Shown piece after piece: positions 28,401-35,942 of a stretch of DNA of 64,000 nt (its first letter is position 1; each line of letters begins with the position of its first letter). The stretch is from assembly GCA_964555935.1 (NCBI GenBank), contig CAZKUN010000014.1, positions 12,948-76,947 of the forward strand, given 5' to 3'. The notes below the pieces were generated by a model, which saw only the letters and a list, made by a program, of their open reading frames with translations, was not told the DNA's origin and did not search any database. The DNA comes from CAZKUN01 sp964555935. Lineage in GTDB: Bacteria > Armatimonadota > Zipacnadia > Zipacnadales > VGFC01. A program made the translations under genes and the position numbers.

Positions 28401-29157
28401 AGAGACGGGTCTGCCAATCGGCAATCTCGCGCTTCCAGAGCACCACTCCGTTGAAGGCGTCGCGCGCAATGACTGCCCATTCCGACGGCACCATGATCGA
28501 CTCGCCGGGGCCCTCGTCGAAGATGTAGAAGATGCGGCCGCCCGCGCTGACCAGCGCCGTGGTGCTCGATAGGCGATCGTGATGGCGAGCCCAGCGTGGA
28601 CTCCCGGTCCACTGAAGCGAGCGCGGTGGCGCGACGCGTTGGTCGTGGGCAACGGCGTTGTTGTCCGGCCCGTGCAGGTAGTGCGACCACTCGTCGATGT
28701 CGTCGGGCCACTCCTTGACCTGCTTCCCCCACGCATCGCCCTTGCGAGTCATCATCACGCCGAGGGGCGCGAGGACGCGCATCGCTTCGCGAGTGACTGC
28801 CTTCGTGGCGCGCTCGGTGACAACCAGGTTGACCATGTTGTCGCCATACGGCAAGCGTCTGCCGTCCCACAGGTCAACGGCGATGTCGCCGTATGCGCCG
28901 TCGGATGAGATATCTCGGCGCGCGGTGTCGATGGCTGCCTGATCAGTATCGACCCCATGCACGAGGAACTGGGGCCCAAGCTTGAGCGCCGCGGTCAGGT
29001 CGCCGGAGCCGCAACCGACATGCACGATCAGGCCGCCGGTGACGCCGGCGTCGTCGATGATCTGACGGGCGACGTCCACTTGGTCGGCAGGGACGGCCGT
29101 GGCAATGACGAGCAGTGACAGGACGCTCGATAGGTGGCAGAGGGTGCGCGACATCAT
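25288..29157 (-). CDS. Exported fusion: SAM methyltransferase-like domain, PQQ-type propeller, nested LamG domain
   Basis: The protein is 1289 residues from ATG 29157, with AAGGAG six bases upstream and a signal peptide ending near AVPAD. Residues 28-175 are a class I methyltransferase domain (IVHVGCGSGDLTAAL at 45-59; then VHGVDTDQAAI and YGDNMVNLVV). Propeller blades follow (DAETGETARVYEG; ADSGEILWEHEA; DGDSGDVLWTAEH), and after DWPTYRHDARRSG a second set (DAASGELSWTFVAGG). A LamG domain (PLAAMAWARPQQPDGVIL; AELRIYINGELAG; GIIDEVRVYHGDLP) interrupts it, and the last blades close the protein (NGSLYIAGIDGTVRC). Exported methyltransferase folds are odd because SAM is cytoplasmic; the domain may bind another ligand. 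The frame continues upstream of 29157, but that part is only the antisense of the EF-hand gene. Confidence 0.8.
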   Translation of the reverse strand: MMSRTLCHLSSVLSLLVIATAVPADQVDVARQIIDDAGVTGGLIVHVGCGSGDLTAALKLGPQFLVHGVDTDQAAIDTARRDISSDGAYGDIAVDLWDGRRLPYGDNMVNLVVTERATKAVTREAMRVLAPLGVMMTRKGDAWGKQVKEWPDDIDEWSHYLHGPDNNAVAHDQRVAPPRSLQWTGSPRWARHHDRLSSTTALVSAGGRIFYIFDEGPGESIMVPSEWAVIARDAFNGVVLWKREIADWQTRLWPLKSGPAQLPRRLVATGDTVFTTLGIDVPVTALDAETGETARVYEGTEGTEEILHSDGDLFLVVDPEVDTEKYTDHRNVNQPWWTGKVTSVVAVRADSGEILWEHEASVVPLTLTVDAERVVFHNGQQVVCLDRTDGSVMWESEPVEIVEGLMSFFAPTMVLQEGVVLFAGGEESGLVKSSGGATKNDTLTAIDGDSGDVLWTAEHPPSGYSSPEDLFVIDGTVWLTGVASGGLPGEVKGLDLHTGEVKVSYAKADADTYWFHHRCYRGKATDRFLMVSRTGTEFIDPTTGHWDINHWTRGACLYGLMPANGLTYTPPNSCACYPESRLSGFNALTAALPEGLKKTPKGSRLQRGPAYGDVSTPTDAPSGDWPTYRHDARRSGGTPEALAPALAQSWETSLGGGLSAVTVADGKVFVADVDAHAVHALDAASGELSWTFVAGGRVDSPPTIHGNTALFGCADGSAYCVRASDGVLVWRFRLAPIDSRIIAREQLESRWPVPGSVLVHEGEVYAVAGRSLFLDGGIRFCKLDAATGALITESILDDRDPETGEDVQSRISRLTMPVALPDVLSTDGAHVYMRSQVFDMDGTRADLAIEATQRGTHAAIQEGDTAHLFSDAGFLDGTYYHRSYWLYGRNFEGGWNSYYLAGQNVPAGKILSYNEESVFGFGRQPKYYKWTVPMEFHLFSAPLRQGADEPRDEFLSRGTIIRVEKSASLNPAGKPLAAMAWARPQQPDGVILARGGNSLGYALYLKDGIPRFALRANGEGTEVAATEPITDAWAHVTGVLTPDAELRIYINGELAGTKAAPGLLPNDPAEALQIGGDESSKVGEYGDSLGFRGIIDEVRVYHGDLPEAAIQGFAGVAEEAGTGDAALALYLSFNKENASDTSGNKNNGTIVGAESARGQAGAGMRFSGRMPNGTASGVIHTWSEKVPLLARGLVLAGDTLFVAGPDDLLDEPAALAAPESPETQEKIAAQSAALAGESGGVLRAVASGDGTLLSEMRLDTIPVWDGMAATNGSLYIAGIDGTVRCLSAE

Positions 29158-29344
29158 AGTGATCTCCTTGGTCCGCGCATCGCGGCGCGGCCGAAAGGCA
29201 TCCTTCTCCCGTGGGGGCGGCAGGGCCTTCGCTGGTTTGGTGGCGAGACCGCGTGGGAAGGAGAAGTACTCGGGGTCTCGAATACCCCCATTCTCGCTGG
29301 GGCCCTGCTGCTCTGGGCGCCCGGATATTGCACTGGACCGCGAC

Positions 29345-29364
29345 GCGCATGGATTGCCATGCGC
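29345..29364 (+). promoter_or_regulatory. Perfect hairpin in the leader of the EF-hand lipoprotein gene
   Basis: GCGCATGG and CCATGCGC with an ATTG loop end 22 bases before the ATG, just upstream of the GGAGA ribosome site. It could influence translation or mRNA stability. The remainder of 29158-29344, between the divergent genes, shows no other clear signal. Confidence 0.35.
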
Positions 29365-29386
29365 CACGAAAAACGGAGACAAGTAA

Positions 29387-29974
29387 ATGAGCCTGCGAAC
29401 ACACTGCCTGTTGGCGCTGATCGGACTGGTAATCATCGGGACGTGCGGCCTCGGATGCACGCCGAAGGCGCCGGATTCGGAGCCCGTGCCCCCGGACCTA
29501 TCGGGCTCGATTGCCCCGCCGCCCGAGGATGTGATCGATGAGGGGCCGGCAGTCGAGGAGCCGACCGAGACGTCAGACGACACCGAGGCCGCGGACGAGC
29601 CGACGGATGAGGCCGCGTCGGATGAGTCAACCGAGGAGCCCGTCGCTGATGAAGCGACCGAGACCTCCAATGACGCGTCGACGACCGACAGCCTGGAATC
29701 CGCGCACGCGCCGGCCGCGCAACCAGCGACCGACGACGACCGAAGCCAGCAGATGTTCGACCACTTCGACGCCAACAAGGATGGCAAGGCGACAGCAGAC
29801 GAGATCCCGGCGGTGATGTGGGACCGCATCAAGGTTGCTGACAAGGACGGCGACGACGCGCTGACCTTGGAGGAAGTCTCCGAGTGGCGCAAGTCCTCAG
29901 CTGGGATGGGTGGAGGTATGGGTGGCGGAATGGGCGGCATGCCGGCAGGCCATGGGGCGCCGACGGATTCGTAG
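29387..29974 (+). CDS. EF-hand calcium-binding lipoprotein with acidic linker
   Basis: The protein is 195 residues. The signal peptide ends in a lipobox-like GLGC, so the mature protein probably starts with a lipidated Cys. A very acidic Thr/Ser/Glu/Asp linker of about 90 residues follows. Two EF-hand loops then appear: DANKDGKATADE and DKDGDDALTLEE. The C-terminus is Gly-Met rich (GMGGGMGGGMGG). The layout suggests a calcium-responsive envelope protein; the partner is unknown. The gene's antisense makes a long false extension of the neighbouring minus-strand gene, but codon structure and motifs show that the plus strand is real. Confidence 0.8.
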   Translation: MSLRTHCLLALIGLVIIGTCGLGCTPKAPDSEPVPPDLSGSIAPPPEDVIDEGPAVEEPTETSDDTEAADEPTDEAASDESTEEPVADEATETSNDASTTDSLESAHAPAAQPATDDDRSQQMFDHFDANKDGKATADEIPAVMWDRIKVADKDGDDALTLEEVSEWRKSSAGMGGGMGGGMGGMPAGHGAPTDS

Positions 29975-30041
29975 CGCACCCCACCAAGCGAAGATGACAA
30001 GGAGGGTCGCGGCCGCCATGGTCTCGGCCCTCTTCAACGTA

Positions 30042-30121
30042 TAGAAGTGGTTTCAAAGCCCCCGTAGGTCGAAGCTCTAGCTTCGACCGGTCCAGTTGTC
30101 GGGGTTTTGAAACCACTTCTA
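30042..30121. repeat. Best full-length copy of the dispersed TAG-ended hairpin element (80 bp)
   Basis: The terminal inverted repeats are TAGAAGTGGTTTCAAA on the left and its complement TTTGAAACCACTTCTA on the right. Inside are CCCCGTAG, a perfect palindromic hairpin of the CGAAGC type at 30067-30088, and a tail containing GGTCCAGTTGTCGGGG. The last three bases, CTA, are the stop codon (TAG) of the minus-strand gene ending at 30119. The TA at each end could be a duplicated target. Confidence 0.88.
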
Positions 30122-31228
30122 GTCGATCCCCAGGTGCTCGCGCCAAAGATCAAGCGCAGGCCTCTCGACACCGTCGCCGTCCACCAGACCACAGTCCTTC
30201 CAGGCCTTGAAGAACTCCGGGGACCTCTCGCGGATCTTCTCCCACAGGGCGTCGTAATCGCGCGTGGCGTACCAGATGATGAAGTCGCAATCGTGATCGT
30301 GGGCGAAGGTCAGGATCTTGGCAAGCACGTCCCGCTGGAGTTGCGCGTCAGTGGGGATGGTGACGCCATACGATTCGAGCACGAGCGTCTCCGCGGGCTG
30401 GCCCGTTTCCGTGAAGACGAACGGCTTGCCGGATTGTCCGAACTCGGCATCGAGCCACGCCAGCGCGCGGTCCATGTCACCTGCGAGATTCGCCATGAAC
30501 GGGTAGAAGCTAACGCCAACGGCGTCCATGTACGGCAGCAGATCCTTGTAGGCTGCCAGCATGTCCTCGCGATCGGTCCACTCCGGGTTGAGCATGTTGT
30601 GAAGCGTGAAGCTCGCGAGGATCGGCAACTCGGGATGCTCGCGTTTGATTGCTTCATACACGCGCTGGTGGAGCGTTACGTAGGCATCCCACTTCGGCCG
30701 ACCGTTGTGGAACAACTCGTTGATCTCAATGCCGATCGCCAGGTAGTCGGGCTCGAGCGCGTCAACGGCGCGCAGGCAGTACTTGGTGTACGCCGCCACC
30801 ACCAGTGGATCATCGAAGGACCTTCCGGCGAGCGGCTCGGGGATGGGCAGGCCCTCCTCGGCCGNNNNNNNNNNCGCGCGGTATCCCGCGAGATCGTCGC
30901 GGCCCAGATTCAGCGGCGACACGGCGACGTAGACCTCGCCGCCGGGCGGGGTCGCTTTCTTCTGTCGATCCCAATCCTCGGTGATCTTCGGATGGAACGG
31001 ATCGCCGGAATGGGCCTCCGCCCATGGCACGCCCTCGAAGTGGATCGCCACGATATCCGCGTTCTCGTGGATGAAGCTCTCGACCCAAGTGACGGCCGGC
31101 AGCGTGATGTCGTAGGGGAAGGGCGTGAAGCCCATTCGGAAGCTGCGCGTCTCGGGCAGTGGCGCGTCGGTGTCGGATGCGCCGGGGGCAGCCAGGACCG
31201 CGCAGATGATCAGCGTGGAGTGAAGCAA
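30119..31228 (-). CDS. Secreted TIM-barrel glycoside hydrolase, GH53/clan-A-like, with assembly gap
   Basis: The product is about 369 residues as assembled, with a short signal peptide (MLHSTLIICAVLAAPGAS). TIM-barrel strands are visible: FRMGFTPFPYD, DYLAIGIEINEL with the probable acid/base Glu after Asn, DAVGVSFYPF, and FVFTETGQP with the probable nucleophile Glu. The NE and ETG pair on strands 4 and 7 is the clan A signature; galactanase-type GH53 is the nearest idea. Ten Ns (30865-30874) fall in the middle, but both sides read in one frame. The gene follows the larger clan A protein by 12 bases. Its stop codon is supplied by the repeat element. Confidence 0.75.
   Translation of the reverse strand: MLHSTLIICAVLAAPGASDTDAPLPETRSFRMGFTPFPYDITLPAVTWVESFIHENADIVAIHFEGVPWAEAHSGDPFHPKITEDWDRQKKATPPGGEVYVAVSPLNLGRDDLAGYRAXXXXAEEGLPIPEPLAGRSFDDPLVVAAYTKYCLRAVDALEPDYLAIGIEINELFHNGRPKWDAYVTLHQRVYEAIKREHPELPILASFTLHNMLNPEWTDREDMLAAYKDLLPYMDAVGVSFYPFMANLAGDMDRALAWLDAEFGQSGKPFVFTETGQPAETLVLESYGVTIPTDAQLQRDVLAKILTFAHDHDCDFIIWYATRDYDALWEKIRERSPEFFKAWKDCGLVDGDGVERPALDLWREHLGID
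30865..30874. other. Assembly gap of ten Ns inside the TIM-barrel gene
   Basis: This is a scaffold placeholder. If the gene is intact, the true gap is one more than a multiple of three (1, 4, 7, 10 and so on), because both sides already share a frame with ten Ns. Confidence 0.95.
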
Positions 31229-31240
31229 TGGTCACCTCGC

Positions 31241-34174
31241 TCAAGGACGAGTGATGGCACACGCGATGTCGGTCTCGATCTCGGGCAGGCGGACCGTCAG
31301 CGGGCCCCCAATCGAATTGGCTTCGAGCGTGCTGACGGTCGATCCGTCGGCGGTGCTGATGAACTCGATCGTGTACGTCCCATCGGCAAGGCCTAAGACA
31401 CTGATCTCGGTCGGCGGGACGGGCGTCAACTCGATACCGTCGGCGCGCGCCTGGTACGAACTCTTCGTGTTCTGCAGCCAGAGCAGCGCTTTGGCGCCGC
31501 TGCCAAGGGCGATTGCGCGAAGTGGAATCACGTCTCGGCTCGAGACGTAGCCAATCAGGCGGTAGCGCACCTCGGCGCGGTCCTTGCCGGCGTGTTCGCA
31601 GCGGATCTCGTGCCGGCCCGCGGGCACGTCGATGGCGAGGTCGCGATCGTACGCAACGAGCCAGTTGTCGTACTGCTCGATGTGCGTCGCGCTCTTGCCG
31701 AGGCCTTCGCCGGCCGCGAGGTTCTCCTCGAGCGCAAGCTCACCGTCAAGGTATACACGTGTCGGCCCGTCCCCGTTTCCCACGACGGCGGCCACGTGCA
31801 AGATGAACTGACCCGCCTGGCGGAAATCGACGGTGAATGTCGGCGGGTTGCGGAGGTCAGAGTGGGCGGCGGTTCCCCAGAGGTATCCGCCCAGTTGGTC
31901 CGCATTCGTGAGCGTCCCGTCGTGGTTGGCGGTGAACTCGCTCGCCCTGGCCTTGGCGAAACGCGGGTGGCCTGTGAAGCTGACATCCGAGAACACCTCG
32001 GGCTCGGGCGGCGTGACGTAGTGGAAGTCGGTGACGCCGATCGGGCTGAGTTGCCCCACGTCGCCCGCGAAGCGCTGCATGAATGTCGACAGCCCCGCGA
32101 ACTGTCCGTACAGGTCGTTCCGGTCGATGTAGCTCTCGATGTACCAGTGCATCGCCGTGCCGGCGGCGCCGCTGAGCGCGGACGACCACAGCCCGTTGTG
32201 CAGGTGCAGTCCATCGGGGTCGAGCTTCAGTCCTCCCGACTCGATCGCCCGCCGGGGCAGGCCGAACTCGCCAACGATGAAGGGCTTCTGGTGGCGCTCA
32301 ACCGCCTCCCGACAGAACTCGGCCATCCCATTGCCCATGTCGGTCAATTCGTAGTTGTGGACCTGAACGATGTCGAGATCCGGTAGCTTCCAGAGCGCGT
32401 CCGACGCATCCCAGCTATTGCCCATGGGACTCGTTGTGATGAGGTGATCCCATGGGTCGATCTCCCGCAGGTACGTGGACATCCGGTCGTGCCAGGCAAT
32501 GGTCTCGTCCGCCAACTCGGGCCGGATGACGATCTCGTTGAAGAACTCCCACGCCATGAGATTCTGGCTGTAGCCCCATCGCGCAACGCAGTAGCGCAGT
32601 TTCGCCCGGACGAGCTTATCGCAATCCGCGTCCGTCCAGAACGCGCTGATGTCGTCCAGTGGTCCGCCATGCTCTTTCATGAACATGTTGTATATCTGTC
32701 GCCATGGTTCTTTCGGGTTGTTGATGTTGCCATTGGGGTTATACAGGCAGAGCTGGATGTAGCAATCGCGCTCGTGGGCGAGGTCGAAGACTTGGTCGAT
32801 GATGCGCGCGGTCGGCTGGTGGAACTTGCCGACGCCCAGGTAGCCCGTGGCATCGTCAGGCGATCCCTCAATGCTGACCCACCAGGAATCCATGCGCAGG
32901 CGCAGGTAGTTGCCGCCGTTGTCGGCGAGTCGGTCGAGGTATCGGCTCAGCTTCTCCAGTCGGTCAGCAGGCACAGGCTGGCCGAGTCGCGTCCAGGTGA
33001 AGTGGTTGATGCCGATGGGGAAGTACGGCTCGCCCGAGTCGAAGGCGAGGCTCAGCGGTCGGTCCTTGCCGATGCGCACGAAGCCTCTACCGAGTCGGTC
33101 CGCCGCCTCAAACGTCCCCTCGGCCGATGCCGTCTCTCCGGTGCGATCTCTCGCTCTGACCACGTATCCGTGTGACCCAGTATGGGTGGGCGCGTAGCGG
33201 ATCATCCACACGGGTGTATCGGCTGCGGGCTGATTGAGGAAGCCTGGGACATCGATGCTGGTGCCGTCGGGTTGCTTGAACCGACCAGAGACCTCGATGT
33301 CGTCCGGGTCAAACGGGTTGTCCCACGTGCCGGACATGTCGATGGTCAGCTCAAGCTTCTCATGCACGGGCGCGCGCTTCGCGGACGCGGTCACCGATCG
33401 GATCGCCAGGGGTTTGCGCTCGACGATGCGGAGGTCGGCAAGGCGCTTCTCGCGGCGGGCCCGCTCATCGGCTTCGATCTTGGCGACGGCATCGGTGAGG
33501 CGGGCGGGCGTCGATGGCTTGACCGTCATCGTGAAGGCGAGCCGCACGGTGAATCCGGCGGGATCGACAGGCCTCTCAACGCGCAGCCGGTAAGACCCGT
33601 GCTCCGTGTTGGTCCAGTCCATGAAGAGCCAATCCGCGTGCTCGGCCTCAAGGGCGAAGTGAACCTCGGCGGCCTCGGTGAGGAACGTGCACTCGGTCAA
33701 GGCGTCGAGGCGCGTGCCTGTCCCTTGGGCTGGTCGCAGGATCTGGGTGCCTGTCTGACCATCCGCGACAGTCGTCAGCAGGGCTCCCTCCACGGCCTCC
33801 GCGGGGATGTCCACGAAGTAGTAGTTCTGGTTGGCATCGACGTTGGCTTCCACAGTGTAGCGAGTCGCCACGCGCAGGCTGCCTTCCGCTACCTCGACGC
33901 TCTTGTCGACCGTGATAGTGTCATCGACGCGCTGCGTGAACTCGCGCGTTCCGTCGCCCAATGTGACAGTATCGGTGCCCGCGCCGGTCGAGTAGACGAC
34001 GCGCCAGCCCTCGCGGTTGTCGACGAGTTGGAGCATCTCCGCGCGGATGAAGGGAGTGCCCGCGACGGATGCGGTCACCATGCCGCTGGTGTCTGACATC
34101 CGGACTTCGACGAGTTGGGCGGCGCAGGTCGACGCCCACGCGGCGCAGACGGCGATGACTGCTAACCGTTTCAT
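31241..34174 (-). CDS. Secreted multidomain glycoside hydrolase, DUF5060 plus GH5-like barrel
   Basis: The protein is 977 residues. The start at 34174 has AGGGGA nearby and a signal peptide ending at TCAAQ. A beta-rich N-terminal part runs to about residue 265. Then comes a DUF5060-type Ig-like domain (GTWDNPFDPDDIEVSGRF; YAPTHTGSHGYVVRARDRTG). The catalytic barrel begins with FPIGINHFTW. Glu547 in WEFFNEIV is the probable acid/base and Glu636 in VGEFGLPR the probable nucleophile, the GH5/clan A pattern common in mannanase- and glucanase-like enzymes. A C-terminal carbohydrate-binding-like region includes FILHVAAVVGNGDGPTRVYL. It probably forms an operon with the smaller barrel downstream. 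Confidence 0.82.
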   Translation of the reverse strand: MKRLAVIAVCAAWASTCAAQLVEVRMSDTSGMVTASVAGTPFIRAEMLQLVDNREGWRVVYSTGAGTDTVTLGDGTREFTQRVDDTITVDKSVEVAEGSLRVATRYTVEANVDANQNYYFVDIPAEAVEGALLTTVADGQTGTQILRPAQGTGTRLDALTECTFLTEAAEVHFALEAEHADWLFMDWTNTEHGSYRLRVERPVDPAGFTVRLAFTMTVKPSTPARLTDAVAKIEADERARREKRLADLRIVERKPLAIRSVTASAKRAPVHEKLELTIDMSGTWDNPFDPDDIEVSGRFKQPDGTSIDVPGFLNQPAADTPVWMIRYAPTHTGSHGYVVRARDRTGETASAEGTFEAADRLGRGFVRIGKDRPLSLAFDSGEPYFPIGINHFTWTRLGQPVPADRLEKLSRYLDRLADNGGNYLRLRMDSWWVSIEGSPDDATGYLGVGKFHQPTARIIDQVFDLAHERDCYIQLCLYNPNGNINNPKEPWRQIYNMFMKEHGGPLDDISAFWTDADCDKLVRAKLRYCVARWGYSQNLMAWEFFNEIVIRPELADETIAWHDRMSTYLREIDPWDHLITTSPMGNSWDASDALWKLPDLDIVQVHNYELTDMGNGMAEFCREAVERHQKPFIVGEFGLPRRAIESGGLKLDPDGLHLHNGLWSSALSGAAGTAMHWYIESYIDRNDLYGQFAGLSTFMQRFAGDVGQLSPIGVTDFHYVTPPEPEVFSDVSFTGHPRFAKARASEFTANHDGTLTNADQLGGYLWGTAAHSDLRNPPTFTVDFRQAGQFILHVAAVVGNGDGPTRVYLDGELALEENLAAGEGLGKSATHIEQYDNWLVAYDRDLAIDVPAGRHEIRCEHAGKDRAEVRYRLIGYVSSRDVIPLRAIALGSGAKALLWLQNTKSSYQARADGIELTPVPPTEISVLGLADGTYTIEFISTADGSTVSTLEANSIGGPLTVRLPEIETDIACAITRP

Positions 34175-34190
34175 GTCATCCCCTTCGGGT

Positions 34191-34237
34191 CGCGACGTTT
34201 GCAGTCCTCCCAGGCCTCGGTGGGTGCGGGGATGCAC
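34191..34237 (-). repeat. 47-bp leader repeat, copy 1
   Basis: This sequence recurs at 35841-35887 in the same orientation with two differences. On the minus strand it contains CTGGGAGGACTGCAAACG and ends 16 bases before the ATG of the secreted hydrolase at 34174. Its placement upstream of two unrelated secreted-protein genes suggests a shared leader or promoter cassette. The rest of 34238-34350 shows nothing I recognise. Confidence 0.75.
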
Positions 34238-34350
34238 TCCGTGGGGAGACGCGAGCCTTGGGGCCGACCGTCGTCACGATCGGGCGGTGGCAGGTCGTGG
34301 TGTCTCGATCTGATGGGTCAGGATGGTATACGCACGGCAGACACAGCTCC

Positions 34351-35736
34351 TCAGTCCCCGAACGCGTACGTCACCCGGACGAGCATGTCGTCGTCGTTGA
34401 CGGCGAGGTAGCGGACGGTGGTGTCGGAGATGGATAGGGTGCCTGGATAGATGCGACCGAACTCGGGCCCCTCTTCGTCGTCCACGACCACAACCATCTT
34501 CTCGGCCTTTTCAGCACAGTAGGCCACTCGCCGACCGTCGGGGCTGAATATGAACGGCTTGGAGAAATCCCCGACGATCAGGCGATTCACGATGCGGGCA
34601 TACTCCGGTCCCTCCTCGCCGTCGACGACCGCGACCCACTTCTCGCCCTTCTGGGCAGCGTACCGCACTCGCTGCCCGTCGGGGCTGAATGTGGGGCCAC
34701 TCACAAAGTCGTACTTGGGTCCCTCATCGCCATCGATCACCGCTACCCACTTATAGCCCGTCTGGGCAGCATACGCGACTCGCCGCCAGTCGGAGCTGAA
34801 GACGGGGCCATCCACGCGGTCGTATTCCGGCCCCTCCTCGCCGTCCACGACCACAGTCACCTTCTCGCCCTTCCAGGCCGTGTATGCCACCCGCTGCCCG
34901 TCGGGACTGAAGGTAGGGTCACCCACTCCGTCGTACTCCGGCCCCTCCTCGCCGTCCACGACCACCACCATCTTCTCGCCCTTCTTGGCAGGATACGCCA
35001 CTCGCTGCCCGTCGGGACTGAAGGTGAGTGAGCTGACCCAATCGTATTCCGGCCCCACCTCGTCGTCCACGACCGCGACAGACTTATGCCCCTTCCGGGC
35101 TTCGTACGCCACCCGCTGCCCGTCGGGACTGAAGGTAGGCTCACGCACTCGGTCGTACTCCTGTCCTTCCTCGCCGTCCACGACCAGAGCCATCCTCTCG
35201 CCCCTCTTAGCAATGTAAGCCACTCGCTGGCCATCGCGGCTGAAGAAGGGGAATCGCCCTCGCTCTCCGATGTCGTCGTACTCCGGTCCCTCCTCGCCGT
35301 CGACGACCACGCACCACTTCTCGCCCTTCTGAGCAGCGTACCCCACTCGCTGGCCATCGGGGCTGAAGAAGGGGAATCGCTCTCCGATGTCGTCGTACTT
35401 CGGCCCCTCGTCGCCGTCCACGACCATGCACCACTTCTCGCCCTTCTTGGCAGCGTACCCCACTCGCTGGCCATCGGGGCTGAGCATAAAGAACGGCCAG
35501 ATGTAGTCGTACTTGGGCCCTGCCTCGCCATCGATCATCACGCACGCCTTGCGGCCCACCTGAGTGACGTATGCCAAGTGCCCGCCATCGGCAGGGCTGG
35601 TCGCCTTATATCCCTCGGCCTCATACATCGGTCCGAGCACTTCCTCCTCGGTTTCGTCAGCAGCCGCGACACCAATGCCCAGCACGAAGACGATAGCGGT
35701 CAGCGTGCAGGCGACTATGGCAGTTGGGGTTCTTAT
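34351..35736 (-). CDS. Exported PD40/WD40-like beta-propeller of eleven near-identical repeats, probable ATA start
   Basis: The protein is 461 residues if translation starts at ATA 35736. That codon has AGGAGG eight bases upstream and is followed directly by a signal peptide (RTPTAIVACTLTAIVF; VLGIGVAAADE). The first in-frame ATG (35814) lacks a ribosome site and would add 26 polar residues before the signal. Eleven units of about 39 residues follow, most reading FSPDGQRVAYxAxKGEKW, then VVVDGEEGPEYD. They are PD40 (TolB-like) blades, the most alike in the middle of the array. Eleven blades exceed the usual six to eight and may make two propellers or reflect recent expansion. No enzyme motif is present. 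Confidence 0.8.
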   Translation of the reverse strand: MRTPTAIVACTLTAIVFVLGIGVAAADETEEEVLGPMYEAEGYKATSPADGGHLAYVTQVGRKACVMIDGEAGPKYDYIWPFFMLSPDGQRVGYAAKKGEKWCMVVDGDEGPKYDDIGERFPFFSPDGQRVGYAAQKGEKWCVVVDGEEGPEYDDIGERGRFPFFSRDGQRVAYIAKRGERMALVVDGEEGQEYDRVREPTFSPDGQRVAYEARKGHKSVAVVDDEVGPEYDWVSSLTFSPDGQRVAYPAKKGEKMVVVVDGEEGPEYDGVGDPTFSPDGQRVAYTAWKGEKVTVVVDGEEGPEYDRVDGPVFSSDWRRVAYAAQTGYKWVAVIDGDEGPKYDFVSGPTFSPDGQRVRYAAQKGEKWVAVVDGEEGPEYARIVNRLIVGDFSKPFIFSPDGRRVAYCAEKAEKMVVVVDDEEGPEFGRIYPGTLSISDTTVRYLAVNDDDMLVRVTYAFGD

Positions 35737-35840
35737 GCTCGCACCCTCCTTGGAGATCGGGGCCCGATCTCGACACCGCGTCACATCACCACCGCCGCTT
35801 ACCTTCGCCATCATCGGCCTGGGGCCTGCGATCTCCCCGA

Positions 35841-35887
35841 CGCGACGTTTGCAGTCCTCCCAGGCCTCGCTGGGTGCGGGGATTCAC
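35841..35887 (-). repeat. 47-bp leader repeat, copy 2
   Basis: This is the second copy of the sequence at 34191-34237, lying 105 bases before the probable start of the propeller gene. The two copies flank that gene as direct repeats, so recombination between them could delete or amplify it. Confidence 0.75.
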
Positions 35888-35942
35888 GTGGCGAGGAAAC
35901 CGTCGCCTATCTGCGTCCGCATGAGTGACTGGGGGATCATCC

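Noticed and set aside
29158..30000. N-terminal extension of the methyltransferase-propeller frame up to 30000
   Set aside because: The extension is Ser/Ala-rich antisense of the EF-hand lipoprotein gene. The real start at 29157 has AAGGAG and a signal peptide.
30107..31396. 429-residue plus-strand frame across the second assembly gap
   Set aside because: It is antisense to two glycoside-hydrolase genes with visible catalytic motifs, and it has no ribosome site.
34351..35736. CRISPR-like array
   Set aside because: The regular repetition of about 117 bases is coding (PD40 blades) with no conserved short repeat and unique spacer pattern. No CRISPR array or cas gene was found in the window.
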